From Arthrobacter sp. ok362 (GTDB taxonomy: Bacteria > Actinomycetota > Actinomycetes > Actinomycetales > Micrococcaceae), in assembly GCF_900102785.1 (NCBI RefSeq), contig NZ_FNGC01000013.1:1-64000 (forward strand): DNA of 64,000 nucleotides, written 5' to 3'. Position numbers and translations under genes: made by a program. Below, piece after piece: positions 53,884 through 61,999 of the stretch. Position 1 is the stretch's first letter. Each line of letters opens with the position of its first letter. The notes below the pieces were generated by a model that searched no databases, was not told where the DNA came from, and saw nothing but the letters and a program-made list of their open reading frames with translations.

Positions 53884-53949
53884 AGCAACGCGGGGTCACT
53901 TGCGCACATACCACTCGGTGGGATGGGCGCGGAGTGAGCCCGCGTTGCT
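53884..53949. repeat. Long imperfect palindrome downstream of sucD
   Basis: AGCAACGCGGG-G-TCACT pairs with AGTGA-G-CCCGCGTTGCT (16 pairs, one G-G mismatch) around a 32-base centre that itself holds an inner pair CCACT(C)/GGTGG. It looks like a mobile palindromic element or RNA cloverleaf rather than a plain terminator. Confidence 0.7.
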
Positions 53950-53960
53950 GCTTTAAGCAC

Positions 53961-53990
53961 GACGGCGGCCTGCCGCCGTCGAACTTTTTT
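53961..53990 (+). terminator. Rho-independent terminator of sucCD
   Basis: GACGGCGGC-CT-GCCGCCGTC followed by GAACTTTTTT: a 9-bp perfect stem and a T-run. Confidence 0.95.
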
Positions 53991-54019
53991 GGGTCTTAGA
54001 GTCCGGATCCCCTGCCGCC

Positions 54020-54502
54020 CTATACCTTTGCCCCGGCGAGGAGTTCTTCAAGCTGTTCGTAGGCTTCGGTCATGCCGCCCTCCATCCCGGACTGCGCCAT
54101 GCCGTCGCGCGCCTCCATGCTGGGGTAGACCGCGCGGGCACTGAGCCGCGACCGGCCACCGCCGAGGTCTTCGAAGGTCAGGAACTCAATGCTCACCACA
54201 TCGGGGTAGCCGTCGAATTCGAAGGTCTGGATGGCGAAGTCGTTCTCGCGGACGGTGTGGAAGACGCCGCTGAAAACATACGCGCTGCCGTCCGGCCCGG
54301 TGTGGGTGTAGCGGTAGCCGCCGCCGGTCCTGAAGTCGTAGTGGCTAATGCTCATGGCCATCCGCCGCGGCCCGAGCCACTGGGCGACGAGCTCCGGGTC
54401 CTTGTGCGCCCGGAAGACCTCGGAGACGGGAAAATCGAATTCGCGCTCGAAGTCGATGAAGGGCAGCCCCTCGGGAACAGTCAGATTCAATGCGTTGCTC
54501 AT
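54020..54502 (-). CDS. SRPBCC/AHSA1 (START-like) domain protein
   Basis: A 160-residue soluble protein of the SRPBCC superfamily (Activator of Hsp90 ATPase homologue-like). Segments EREFDFPVSEVFRAHKDPEL, WLGPRRMAMSISHYDFRTGGGYRYTH and VSIEFLTFEDLGGGRSRLSARAVYP match, ending MTEAYEQLEELLAG. Ligand unknown. ATG at 54502 overlaps the ArsR-type regulator stop by 4 bases, a pairing frequent in bacteria, in which the regulator controls the AHSA1 gene. Confidence 0.93.
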   Translation of the reverse strand: MSNALNLTVPEGLPFIDFEREFDFPVSEVFRAHKDPELVAQWLGPRRMAMSISHYDFRTGGGYRYTHTGPDGSAYVFSGVFHTVRENDFAIQTFEFDGYPDVVSIEFLTFEDLGGGRSRLSARAVYPSMEARDGMAQSGMEGGMTEAYEQLEELLAGAKV

Positions 54503-54861
54503 GATGCGTCCTTTGCCTGTGTGCCGCCGCGGGCGGCGCGGTTTTCAAGCACGGCGTCAAGGCTGCGGAATTGCCCCTCGCGGACCAGCCGGTACTGGTC
54601 GATCCAGGCGGTGAGCGCTTCCAGCCGTGCGGGGTTCAGGTGCACGGGCCGGCGCTGGGCGTCACGGGTGCGCGTGACAAGCTGCGCCTGCTCGAGGACC
54701 TGGATGTGTTTCGAGACCGCCTGCTTGGTGATCGCGAAGGGCTCCGCCAGTTCATTGACGGTCGCCGGACCCCGGCTGAGCCGGGCAATGATGCGGCGGC
54801 GGACTGGATCGGCGAGGGCCAGGAAGGCCGCGTCGAGCTCGCCGTCGTCGCGTGCTTCCAC
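54499..54861 (-). CDS. ArsR-family winged-helix regulator
   Basis: A 120-residue regulator without metal-binding Cys clusters: LDAAFLALADPVRRRIIARLSRG, PATVNELAEPFAITKQAVSKHIQVLEQAQLV (recognition helix TKQAVSKHIQVLE) and the wing TRTRDAQRRPVHLNPARLEAL. Likely an AHSA1-associated ArsR. The GTG at 54861 is chosen because of GAGGAGG 11 bases upstream; the longer frame to 54927 has no ribosome site and a basic odd start. It overlaps the SRPBCC gene by 4 bases. Probably binds its own promoter (54862-55000). Confidence 0.93.
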   Translation of the reverse strand: MEARDDGELDAAFLALADPVRRRIIARLSRGPATVNELAEPFAITKQAVSKHIQVLEQAQLVTRTRDAQRRPVHLNPARLEALTAWIDQYRLVREGQFRSLDAVLENRAARGGTQAKDAS

Positions 54862-55071
54862 TCGGTGTCCCACCTCCTCGTCCCAGGGTCTTCGCCTAAC
54901 TCGGGTCTCTGCCAATCGAAATAGCAATCAACTAATTCGTTGATCAACCCCTAGGTTGTTAACGCTACGCCGGACCCGCAGCCCGCGCAAGACCCCAACC
55001 AGTTGAAAAACGTTGCGCCCGTTCGTGAGAGTTTGTTGGCATGTCAGGACAAACTGCCGAAGGAGGTGCGA

Positions 55072-55224
55072 GTGCCTCTCGTGCGAATCGACGTCAATCA
55101 GGGCCGGAGTCCGGAACAGCTCCGCGGGCTCAGCCGGGGAATCCATGCTGCGATCATGGACTGGTCGTTCGGCTTTGGGCGGGCCCAGTACGTCACCGGC
55201 GAACTTGGGGTCCCCGGCAGGTAG
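55072..55224 (+). pseudogene. Tautomerase gene remnant with in-frame internal deletion
   Basis: GTG 55072 behind a perfect AAGGAGG (55060-55066) opens 50 codons. The first about 29 residues (MPLVRIDVNQGRSPEQLRGL onward) are the N-terminus of tautomerase_3/4-oxalocrotonate tautomerase-like proteins, with the N-terminal Pro; the last about 21 (DWSFGFGRAQYVTGELGVPG) are the usual C-terminus. About 80 residues expected between are missing, and the join (IHAAIM-DWSFG) is in frame. So translation is possible but the fold cannot form; called a degraded gene. Confidence 0.72.
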
Positions 55225-55297
55225 CCGCAGGCACGCCAAGCCGCAACAACACCCGCGCGACGGAGCCAGTTCGGCCCTCCGTGTCATGTTGTAAATA

Positions 55298-55341
55298 TGT
55301 CAGTACAAACCTTTGACAGTACATGGATTCTAGGGCAAAGT
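55298..55341 (+). promoter_or_regulatory. Promoter and direct-repeat operator of the inositol operon
   Basis: TGTCAGTACA (55298-55307) and TGACAGTACA (55314-55323) are near-identical repeats 16 bases apart, on the same face of the helix only if bound as dimers. The second overlaps TTGACA (55313-55318), a perfect -35, with a weak -10 CAAAGT (55336-55341), spacer 17. The iolC start is about 95 bases further. GntR/LacI-type regulators of iol genes bind similar sites, but the regulator is not in the window. Confidence 0.55.
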
Positions 55342-55434
55342 AGTGGTTGTGGCCCGGCTCACGCCGGCCCCTAAGCGCCGAAGCTCAGGCTGCGTAGAGG
55401 TACCGAGTTCACACCAGAAAGGTCCAAGATCACC

Positions 55435-56436
55435 GTGACCCACGAACTGCTCACGATCGGGCGAATCAGTGTTGATATCTACCCGAACGACATCGGGGTG
55501 GATCTGGAGGATGTCACGTCCTTCGGAAAGTACCTTGGCGGATCCCCGTCCAACGTCGCCGTCGCCGCTGCCCGCCACGGCCGGCGCACCGCCGTCATCA
55601 CCCGCACCGGCGACGACGCCTTCGGCAAATACCTGCACCGCGAACTGCACAAGTTCAACGTGGACGACTCCTTCGTCACCGCCGTCAAGGAATGGCCCAC
55701 CGCGGTCACGTTCTGCGCGATCAAGCCTCCGGACGACTTCCCGCTCTACTTCTACGGACGCTTCCCCACGGCACCGGACCTGCAGATCAAGGCCGAGGAG
55801 CTGGATCTGGACGCCATCAGGGACGCCGGAATCTTCTGGTCCACCGTCACCGGCCTCTGCCAGGAGCCCAGCCGCACCGCCCACCTCACGGCCCACGAGA
55901 CGCGGCCCCGCACCGGGCTGAAGCCCGGCCAGTTCACCATCCTGGACCTCGATTACCGGCCGATGTTCTGGGCCTCCGAGGAAGAAGCGCGGGAGCAGAT
56001 CGCCAAGATCCTGCCGCACGTCACCGTCGCGATCGGCAACGACAAGGAATGCGCCGTCGCCGTCGGCGAGGGCACTCCGGACGAACAGGCGGACCGGCTG
56101 CTCGCGGCCGGCGTCGAAATCGCCGTCGTGAAGCTGGGCCCGGAAGGGGTCATGGCCAAGACCCGCACCGAGCGCGTGGTCTCCGCCCCGGTGCCGGTGG
56201 AAACCGTCAACGGCCTCGGCGCCGGCGACTCCTTCGGCGGGGCCTTCTGCCACGGGCTCCTCTCCGGCTGGCCGCTGGCCCAGGTCCTCGACTTCGCCAA
56301 CGCCGCCGGCGCCCTCGTCGCCTCCCGCCTGTCCTGCGCCGACGCGATGCCGACCCCCCAGGAAGTCACGGGTCTGCTCGCCGAACGCGGCCGCCTGGTA
56401 CCGGGTACCTACGCCACCGAAGGAGCAGCACTGTGA
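55435..56436 (+). CDS. iolC: 5-dehydro-2-deoxygluconokinase
   Basis: PfkB-type sugar kinase (333 residues) that phosphorylates 5-dehydro-2-deoxy-D-gluconate (DKG) in myo-inositol breakdown. PfkB motif 1 SFGKYLGGSPSNVAVAAARHG and motif 2 NGLGAGDSFGGAFCHGLLSG (catalytic Asp) are present, as are ITRTGDDAFG and FWASEEEAREQ. GTG at 55435 follows AGAAAGGTCCAAGATCACC. Its TGA overlaps the next gene by 4 bases. First gene of the operon. Confidence 0.94.
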   Translation: MTHELLTIGRISVDIYPNDIGVDLEDVTSFGKYLGGSPSNVAVAAARHGRRTAVITRTGDDAFGKYLHRELHKFNVDDSFVTAVKEWPTAVTFCAIKPPDDFPLYFYGRFPTAPDLQIKAEELDLDAIRDAGIFWSTVTGLCQEPSRTAHLTAHETRPRTGLKPGQFTILDLDYRPMFWASEEEAREQIAKILPHVTVAIGNDKECAVAVGEGTPDEQADRLLAAGVEIAVVKLGPEGVMAKTRTERVVSAPVPVETVNGLGAGDSFGGAFCHGLLSGWPLAQVLDFANAAGALVASRLSCADAMPTPQEVTGLLAERGRLVPGTYATEGAAL

Positions 56437-57428
56437 GCATCAAGCCAGCCGCCGCCACCCTTGCGGTGAGCGATGATCCCCGCCGGTACGAGCACCTGAG
56501 CATCATCCGGCTCGAAGACCCGGAAGCGATTGCCCGCGCCGCCAAGGCACGCCGGCGCCACCCCGGCGTCAGGGCCCGCAGGCAGAACTTCATCGTCGCC
56601 GCCGACCACCCGGCCCGCGGGTCGCTGGCAGTCGGCAGCGACCCCGTGGCCATGGCAGACCGCCGCCAGCTCCTGGACCGCCTGCAGATTGCCCTGGCCA
56701 ACCCGGACGTCGACGGGGTTCTGGCCTCGCCGGACATCATGGACGATCTGCTCCTGCTCGGCGCGCTCGAAGGCAAGCTGCTCTTCGGCTCGATGAACCG
56801 CGGCGGGCTCTCCGGACTGGTGAACGAATTCGATGACCGCTTTACCGGGCACACCGCGGCCGCGCTCAAGGCCCTGGGCGCTGACGGCGGCAAGATGCTC
56901 ACCCGCATCTGCCTCGGTGACCCGGACACGGTGGCCACCCTGGAAGCGACGGCGAGGGCCATCGACTCCCTTGCCGAACGCAAGCTGATCGCCATGGTGG
57001 AACCGTTCCTCTCCGTCCGCGAAAACGGAAAGGTCCGCAACGACCTCTCCACCAACGCCGTCATCAAGTCAGTCGCCATCGCCGAGGGCCTCGGCGCGAA
57101 CAGCGCCTACACCTGGATGAAGCTCCCCGTGGTGGCCGAGATGGAACGCGTCATGGCGTCCACCACGATGCCCACCGTGCTCCTCGGCGGCGACCCGGAG
57201 GGCAGCCAGGACGACGTGTTCTCCAGCTGGCAGGCTGCCCTCGCCTTGCCCGGCGTCCAGGGTCTCACCGTCGGCCGGACCCTGCTTTACCCGCACGACG
57301 GCGACGTTGCTGGCGCCGTGGCAACCGCTGCCTCGCTGCTGCACCACACCGGATCCGGCCGCACCGAATCAGGCCACACCGAATCCACCCACACCGAACC
57401 CACCAGCGCCGAAGAAGTATCGGAGTAA
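56433..57428 (+). CDS. Cgl0159-type (beta/alpha)8 aldolase-like protein of the inositol operon
   Basis: A 331-residue TIM-barrel protein of the DeoC/LacD-like aldolase group, in the place where iolJ occurs in other organisms; it probably cleaves 2-deoxy-5-keto-gluconate 6-phosphate. Segments VAADHPARGSLAVGSDP, DGVLASPDIMDDLLLLG, NRGGLSGLVNEFDDRF, GADGGKMLTRICLGDPDTV and VMASTTMPTVLLGGDPEGSQ match the actinobacterial Cgl0159 family. GTG 56433 overlaps the iolC stop (GTGA). The C-terminal end carries a short degenerate repeat (HTESTHTEP) not part of the barrel. The iolJ assignment is inferred, not proven. Confidence 0.87.
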   Translation: MSIKPAAATLAVSDDPRRYEHLSIIRLEDPEAIARAAKARRRHPGVRARRQNFIVAADHPARGSLAVGSDPVAMADRRQLLDRLQIALANPDVDGVLASPDIMDDLLLLGALEGKLLFGSMNRGGLSGLVNEFDDRFTGHTAAALKALGADGGKMLTRICLGDPDTVATLEATARAIDSLAERKLIAMVEPFLSVRENGKVRNDLSTNAVIKSVAIAEGLGANSAYTWMKLPVVAEMERVMASTTMPTVLLGGDPEGSQDDVFSSWQAALALPGVQGLTVGRTLLYPHDGDVAGAVATAASLLHHTGSGRTESGHTESTHTEPTSAEEVSE

Positions 57429-57434
57429 CTTCCC

Positions 57435-59396
57435 ATGGGAATCAGCACTGCACGAGGAACACGCAGAATGACAGTCGCCCAGGCCGTCGTCGAATACCTG
57501 TCCAAGCAGTACACTGTCGATTCGGTCGGCGGCCAGGACTTCCGGGAACGCCTGATTCCAGGCATGTTCGGCATCTTTGGCCACGGCAACGTTGCCGGCG
57601 TCGGCCAGGCCCTCAAGCAGTACCAGCAGCTCGATCCGACCATCATGCCGTACTACCAGGGCCGCAACGAACAGGCCCAGTCCCACCAGGCCGTCGGCTT
57701 CGCCCGCCACACCCGTCGCCGCCAGACCTTCGCGATCAGCACCTCGATCGGACCGGGCTCCTCGAACCTGCTCACCGGCGCGGCGCTGGCCACCACCAAC
57801 CGGCTCCCGGTCCTGCTGCTGCCCAGTGACACGTTCGCCACCCGCGCCGCCGACCCCGTGCTGCAGCAGCTCGAACAGCCCTACGCCTACGACATCACCG
57901 TCAACGACGCCTTCCGGCCGCTGTCGAAGTTCTTCGACCGCGTCTCCCGGCCCGAGCAGCTGTTTTCCGCGTTCCACCACGGCCTGCGCGTTCTCACCGA
58001 CCCGGCCGAGACCGGCGCGGTCACGATCTCGCTGCCCCAGGATGTCCAGGCCGAGGCCTTTGACGTGCCCGAGGAGTTCCTTGCCGAGCGTGAATGGCGG
58101 ATCCGCCGCCCGGACGCCGATGACGAGGACATCCGCCGCGCTGCCGAAGCGATCCGCGCCGCGAAGCGCCCGCTGATCATCGCCGGCGGCGGCGTCCTCT
58201 ACGCCTACGCCAACGAGGAACTCGCGAAGTTCGTCGAACTGACCGGCATCCCGGTGGGCAACACCCAGGCCGGCGTCGGCGTGCTGCCCTGGGACCACCA
58301 GTTCTCCCTCGGCGCCATCGGGTCCACCGGCACGACGGCGGCGAACGCCATCGCCGCCGAGGCGGACCTGATCATCGGCATCGGCACCCGCTACGAGGAC
58401 TTCACCACCGCGTCCCGGACGGCGTTCCAGAACCCGGACGTGAAGTTCATCAACATCAACGTCGCCGCGATCGATGCCTACAAGCACGGCACCTCGCTGC
58501 CGATCGTGGCGGACGCCCGCAAGGCCCTGGTCAAGCTGAACCAGGCCCTCGGCGGCTACCGGGTGGGCGCAGACCTCGAGCAGCAGATCGCCGCGGAGAA
58601 GACCCGCTGGGACGCCACCGTGGACGGGGCCTTCGACACCCGCTTCACCCCATTGCCGGCGCAGAACGAGATCATCGGCGCCACGAGCCGCGCCATGGAC
58701 GCCCAGGACGTCGTCGTCTGCGCCGCCGGTTCGCTCCCCGGGGACCTGCACAAGATGTGGCGCGTGAGGGACCCGTTCGGCTACCACGTCGAATACGCCT
58801 ACTCCTGCATGGGCTACGAAATCCCGGGCGGCCTCGGCGTCAAGCGCGCAACCCTCGCAGAAGCCGCCACGGGCGGCACGCAGCGCGACGTCGTCGTGAT
58901 GGTGGGGGACGGCTCCTACCTGATGATGCACACCGAGCTGGTCACCGCCGTCGCCGAACGGATCAAGCTGATCGTGATCCTGATCCAGAACCACGGTTAC
59001 GCCTCAATCGGCTCGCTCTCCGAGTCCCTGGGCTCGCAGCGGTTCGGCACCCAGTACCGGGCGCTGGACGAGGAGCACCACAGCTTCGACGACGGCGACC
59101 GGCTGCCGGTGGACCTGGCCCTGAACGCCGAAAGCCTCGGCGTGAAGGTCATCCGGATCGAACCGGGGGAGAAGGTCATCGCCGAGCTCGAACAGGCCAT
59201 CCGCGACGCCAAGGCCGCGCCCGAAAACGGCGGACCGATCGTCATCCACGTGGAATCCGACCCGCTGCTGGACGCGCCCAGCTCCGAATCATGGTGGGAC
59301 GTTCCGGTCTCCCAGGTCTCCGAGCTCGACTCCACGAAACAGGCCTTCCAGACCTACACCGACCACAAGAACCGCCAGCGCAAGCTGCTGGGCTGA
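57435..59396 (+). CDS. iolD: 3D-(3,5/4)-trihydroxycyclohexane-1,2-dione hydrolase
   Basis: ThDP-dependent hydrolase (653 residues) opening the ring of the diketo-inositol in inositol breakdown. The three acetolactate-synthase-like domains are complete: N-terminal PP-type domain with GIFGHGNVAGVGQALKQ and TSIGPGSSNLLTGAALAT, the middle domain with IAGGGVLYAYANEELAKF and TGIPVGNTQAGVGVLPWDH, and the PYR/PP C-terminal domain with the ThDP motif GDGSYLMMHTELVTAV and a catalytic-region Asn near IQNHGYASIG. ATG at 57435; ATG 57471 (MTVAQAVVEYL) is a possible inner start. 6 bases follow the aldolase-like gene. Confidence 0.95.
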   Translation: MGISTARGTRRMTVAQAVVEYLSKQYTVDSVGGQDFRERLIPGMFGIFGHGNVAGVGQALKQYQQLDPTIMPYYQGRNEQAQSHQAVGFARHTRRRQTFAISTSIGPGSSNLLTGAALATTNRLPVLLLPSDTFATRAADPVLQQLEQPYAYDITVNDAFRPLSKFFDRVSRPEQLFSAFHHGLRVLTDPAETGAVTISLPQDVQAEAFDVPEEFLAEREWRIRRPDADDEDIRRAAEAIRAAKRPLIIAGGGVLYAYANEELAKFVELTGIPVGNTQAGVGVLPWDHQFSLGAIGSTGTTAANAIAAEADLIIGIGTRYEDFTTASRTAFQNPDVKFININVAAIDAYKHGTSLPIVADARKALVKLNQALGGYRVGADLEQQIAAEKTRWDATVDGAFDTRFTPLPAQNEIIGATSRAMDAQDVVVCAAGSLPGDLHKMWRVRDPFGYHVEYAYSCMGYEIPGGLGVKRATLAEAATGGTQRDVVVMVGDGSYLMMHTELVTAVAERIKLIVILIQNHGYASIGSLSESLGSQRFGTQYRALDEEHHSFDDGDRLPVDLALNAESLGVKVIRIEPGEKVIAELEQAIRDAKAAPENGGPIVIHVESDPLLDAPSSESWWDVPVSQVSELDSTKQAFQTYTDHKNRQRKLLG

Positions 59397-59433
59397 TCCC
59401 CCTTCGAACTTCAACCACTCAAGGAAGAGCCCC

Positions 59434-60966
59434 ATGACTACCACCACTGACCAGAACACCACTGACCAGAGCACCAAGACCATCCACCACTTCATCAACG
59501 GCGCCGAAACCGCAGGCGCGGGCACCCGGACCCAGCCCGTCTACAACCCCGCCACCGGCGCCGTCACCGCGGAGCTGCGGCTGGCCAACCGGGCAGACCT
59601 GGACGCGACCGTCGCCGCCGCCCGCGCCGCCGCCGATTCCTGGGGCGACATCTCCCTGGCCAAGCGCACCGCCGTGCTGTTCAAGTTCCGCGAACTCGTG
59701 GCCTCCCACGTGGACGAACTCGCCGAACTGATCACGGCCGAGCACGGCAAGGTCCTCTCCGACGCCAAGGGCGAGATCGGCCGCGGCCTGGAGGTCATCG
59801 AGTTCGCCTGCGGCATCCCGACCCTGCTCAAGGGCGACTACTCGGACCAGGTCTCCACCGGGATCGACGTCTTCTCCTTCCGGGAGCCGCTCGGCGTCGT
59901 CGCCGGCATCACCCCGTTCAACTTCCCGGTCATGGTGCCGCTGTGGATGGCCCCGATGGCGATCGCCGCCGGCAACGCCTTCATCCTCAAGCCCTCCGAA
60001 CGCGACCCCTCCGCCTCCATGCTGCTCGCCAAGCTGTGGAAGGACGCGGGTCTGCCCGACGGCGTCTTCCAGGTCCTGCACGGCGACAAGGAAACGGTCG
60101 AGGGCCTGCTGACCCACCCGGACGTGGACGGCATCTCCTTCGTCGGCTCCACCCCGATCGCCCGGTATGTCCACGAGACCGCCACCGCCCACGGCAAGCG
60201 GGTCCAGGCTCTGGGCGGCGCGAAGAACCACGCGATCATCCTGCCCGACGCCGACCTCGACAACGCCGCCGACCACCTCGCCGCCGCCGCGTTCGGTTCC
60301 GCCGGCGAACGCTGCATGGCCATCTCCGTCGCCGTCGCCGTCGGTGATGCCGCCGACCTGCTGGTCAAGAAGGTCGAAGAGCGCGCCCTCGCAGTCAAGG
60401 TCAACAACGGCACCGCCCCCGGCGCCGAAATGGGACCCGTCATCACCCCGGCCTCCAAGGAACGCATCGTGCGGATCGTCACCGAAGCCGAAACCGCCGG
60501 CGCCGCCATGGTGGTGGACGGCCGCGACCTCGTGGTCCCCGGCCACGAAGACGGCTTCTGGGTCGGCCCCACCGTCCTGGACCACGTCAAGACCGAAATG
60601 ACCGCCTACACCGAGGAAATCTTCGGGCCCGTCCTCGTCGTGGTCCGCGTGGCGGACCTCGACGCCAGCATCGCCCTGATCAACGCCAACCCCTACGGCA
60701 ACGGCACCGCCATCTTCACCTCCTCCGGCGCCAGCGCCCGCAAGTTCCAGCGCTCCGTCACCGTGGGGATGATCGGCATCAACGTCCCGCTGCCCGTGCC
60801 CGTGGCCTACCACTCCTTCGGCGGCTGGAAGGCCTCGCTGTTCGGCGACAAGCACATCTACGGCCCGGAAGGCGTCTCCTTCTACACCCGCGGCAAGGTC
60901 GTCACCTCCCGCTGGCCCGAACCCACCCACGCCTCCGGCGCCTCCTACAACTTCCCCTCCAACTAA
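59434..60966 (+). CDS. iolA: CoA-acylating methylmalonate-semialdehyde dehydrogenase
   Basis: Oxidises malonate semialdehyde (from inositol) to acetyl-CoA and also serves valine breakdown. The 510-residue product has the family motifs: FNFPVMVPLWMAPMAIAAGN, FVGSTPIARYVHETATAHGK, EGxGxxNH-type GGAKNHAIILPDADLDN, and the catalytic cysteine in SAGERCMAISVAVAVGD. The C-terminal GGWKASLFGDKHIYGPEG fits MMSDH. ATG at 59434 after CAAGGAAGAGCC. The 104-base gap after it carries a large hairpin. Confidence 0.95.
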   Translation: MTTTTDQNTTDQSTKTIHHFINGAETAGAGTRTQPVYNPATGAVTAELRLANRADLDATVAAARAAADSWGDISLAKRTAVLFKFRELVASHVDELAELITAEHGKVLSDAKGEIGRGLEVIEFACGIPTLLKGDYSDQVSTGIDVFSFREPLGVVAGITPFNFPVMVPLWMAPMAIAAGNAFILKPSERDPSASMLLAKLWKDAGLPDGVFQVLHGDKETVEGLLTHPDVDGISFVGSTPIARYVHETATAHGKRVQALGGAKNHAIILPDADLDNAADHLAAAAFGSAGERCMAISVAVAVGDAADLLVKKVEERALAVKVNNGTAPGAEMGPVITPASKERIVRIVTEAETAGAAMVVDGRDLVVPGHEDGFWVGPTVLDHVKTEMTAYTEEIFGPVLVVVRVADLDASIALINANPYGNGTAIFTSSGASARKFQRSVTVGMIGINVPLPVPVAYHSFGGWKASLFGDKHIYGPEGVSFYTRGKVVTSRWPEPTHASGASYNFPSN

Positions 60967-60993
60967 CTGCGCAACTGACGCCTCGACCAACCA

Positions 60994-61055
60994 CGATCGA
61001 CTGCTCCGTAACCGCCGTTTTGAGTGTCCAAAACGGCACTTGCGGAGCAATCGAT
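60994..61055 (+). promoter_or_regulatory. Nested hairpin between iolA and iolE
   Basis: Two stacked stems: inner GCCGTTTT / AAAACGGC (61014-61021, 61030-61037) and outer GCTCCG / CGGAGC (61003-61008, 61043-61048), extended by GATCGA / TCGAT. No T-run, so it may protect mRNA ends or act as partial terminator within the operon. iolE starts 15 bases later. Confidence 0.7.
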
Positions 61056-61069
61056 GAGAAGGAATCGAA

Positions 61070-61981
61070 ATGACTGAGAACAAGCTGATCATTGGCACCG
61101 CGCCGGACTCCTGGGGCGTCTGGTTCCCGGATGACCCCAAGCAGACCCCATGGGAACGCTTCCTGGACGAGGTCGCCGAATCCGGCTACAAGTGGATCGA
61201 GCTGGGCCCCTACGGCTACCTTCCCACCGATCCGGAACGCCTCGCCGAAGAGCTCAAACAACGCGACTTGAAGATCTCGGCCGGCACTGTGTTCACCGCC
61301 TTCCACCGCGGCCTGGACCAGTGGGACACCGCGTGGGAACCGGCCCGCAAGGTCGCCGAACTCACCGCCGCGATGGGCGGGGAACACATGGTGGTCATCC
61401 CGGCGATGTGGCGCGACGACGTCACCGGGGAGGCGGTGGAAAGCGGCACACTCAGCGAAAAGGCCTGGGACGACCTCTTCGCCGGCCACAGCCGCCTGGG
61501 CAAGACGCTGCTGGAGGATTTCGGCCTGAAGCAGCAGTTCCACTCGCACGCAGATTCCCACGTCGGCGCGCAGGAGGACATCGAGACCCTGCTCGCCGCC
61601 ACGGACGCCAAGTACCTCAACCTCTGCCTGGACACCGGCCATGCCGAATACTGTGGGGCCTCCAGCCTTGAGCTGATCAAGAACTACCCGGACCGGATCG
61701 GCTATTTGCACCTGAAGCAGATCAACCCGGAGATCCTCAAAAGGGTCAACGCGGAAAACATGACCTGGGCTGCCGCCAACCTGGCCGGCGTCATGACCGA
61801 ACCGCCGAACGGCCTGCCGGACCTGCGCGCCGTCATCGAAGCCGTGGAGGCGCTGAACCGGCCGATCTTTGGCATTGTGGAACAGGACATGTACCCCGTG
61901 CCCTTCGACGTCCCGATGCCGATCGCCAAGCGCACCCGCAACTACCTGCTTTCCTGCGGCTCCCGCACCGCCGTCAACTAA
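61070..61981 (+). CDS. iolE: Myo-inosose-2 dehydratase
   Basis: Removes water from 2-keto-myo-inositol. The 303-residue TIM-barrel metalloenzyme begins LIIGTAPDSWGVWFPDDP, the typical IolE opening, with SGYKWIELGPYGYLPTD, FTAFHRGLDQWDTAWE, QFHSHADSHVGAQEDIE and LCLDTGHAEYCG (metal-binding region). ATG at 61070 with AGAAGGAAT upstream. 18 bases before iolG. Confidence 0.95.
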   Translation: MTENKLIIGTAPDSWGVWFPDDPKQTPWERFLDEVAESGYKWIELGPYGYLPTDPERLAEELKQRDLKISAGTVFTAFHRGLDQWDTAWEPARKVAELTAAMGGEHMVVIPAMWRDDVTGEAVESGTLSEKAWDDLFAGHSRLGKTLLEDFGLKQQFHSHADSHVGAQEDIETLLAATDAKYLNLCLDTGHAEYCGASSLELIKNYPDRIGYLHLKQINPEILKRVNAENMTWAAANLAGVMTEPPNGLPDLRAVIEAVEALNRPIFGIVEQDMYPVPFDVPMPIAKRTRNYLLSCGSRTAVN

Positions 61982-61999
61982 AACTCGAAGGAACCCACC

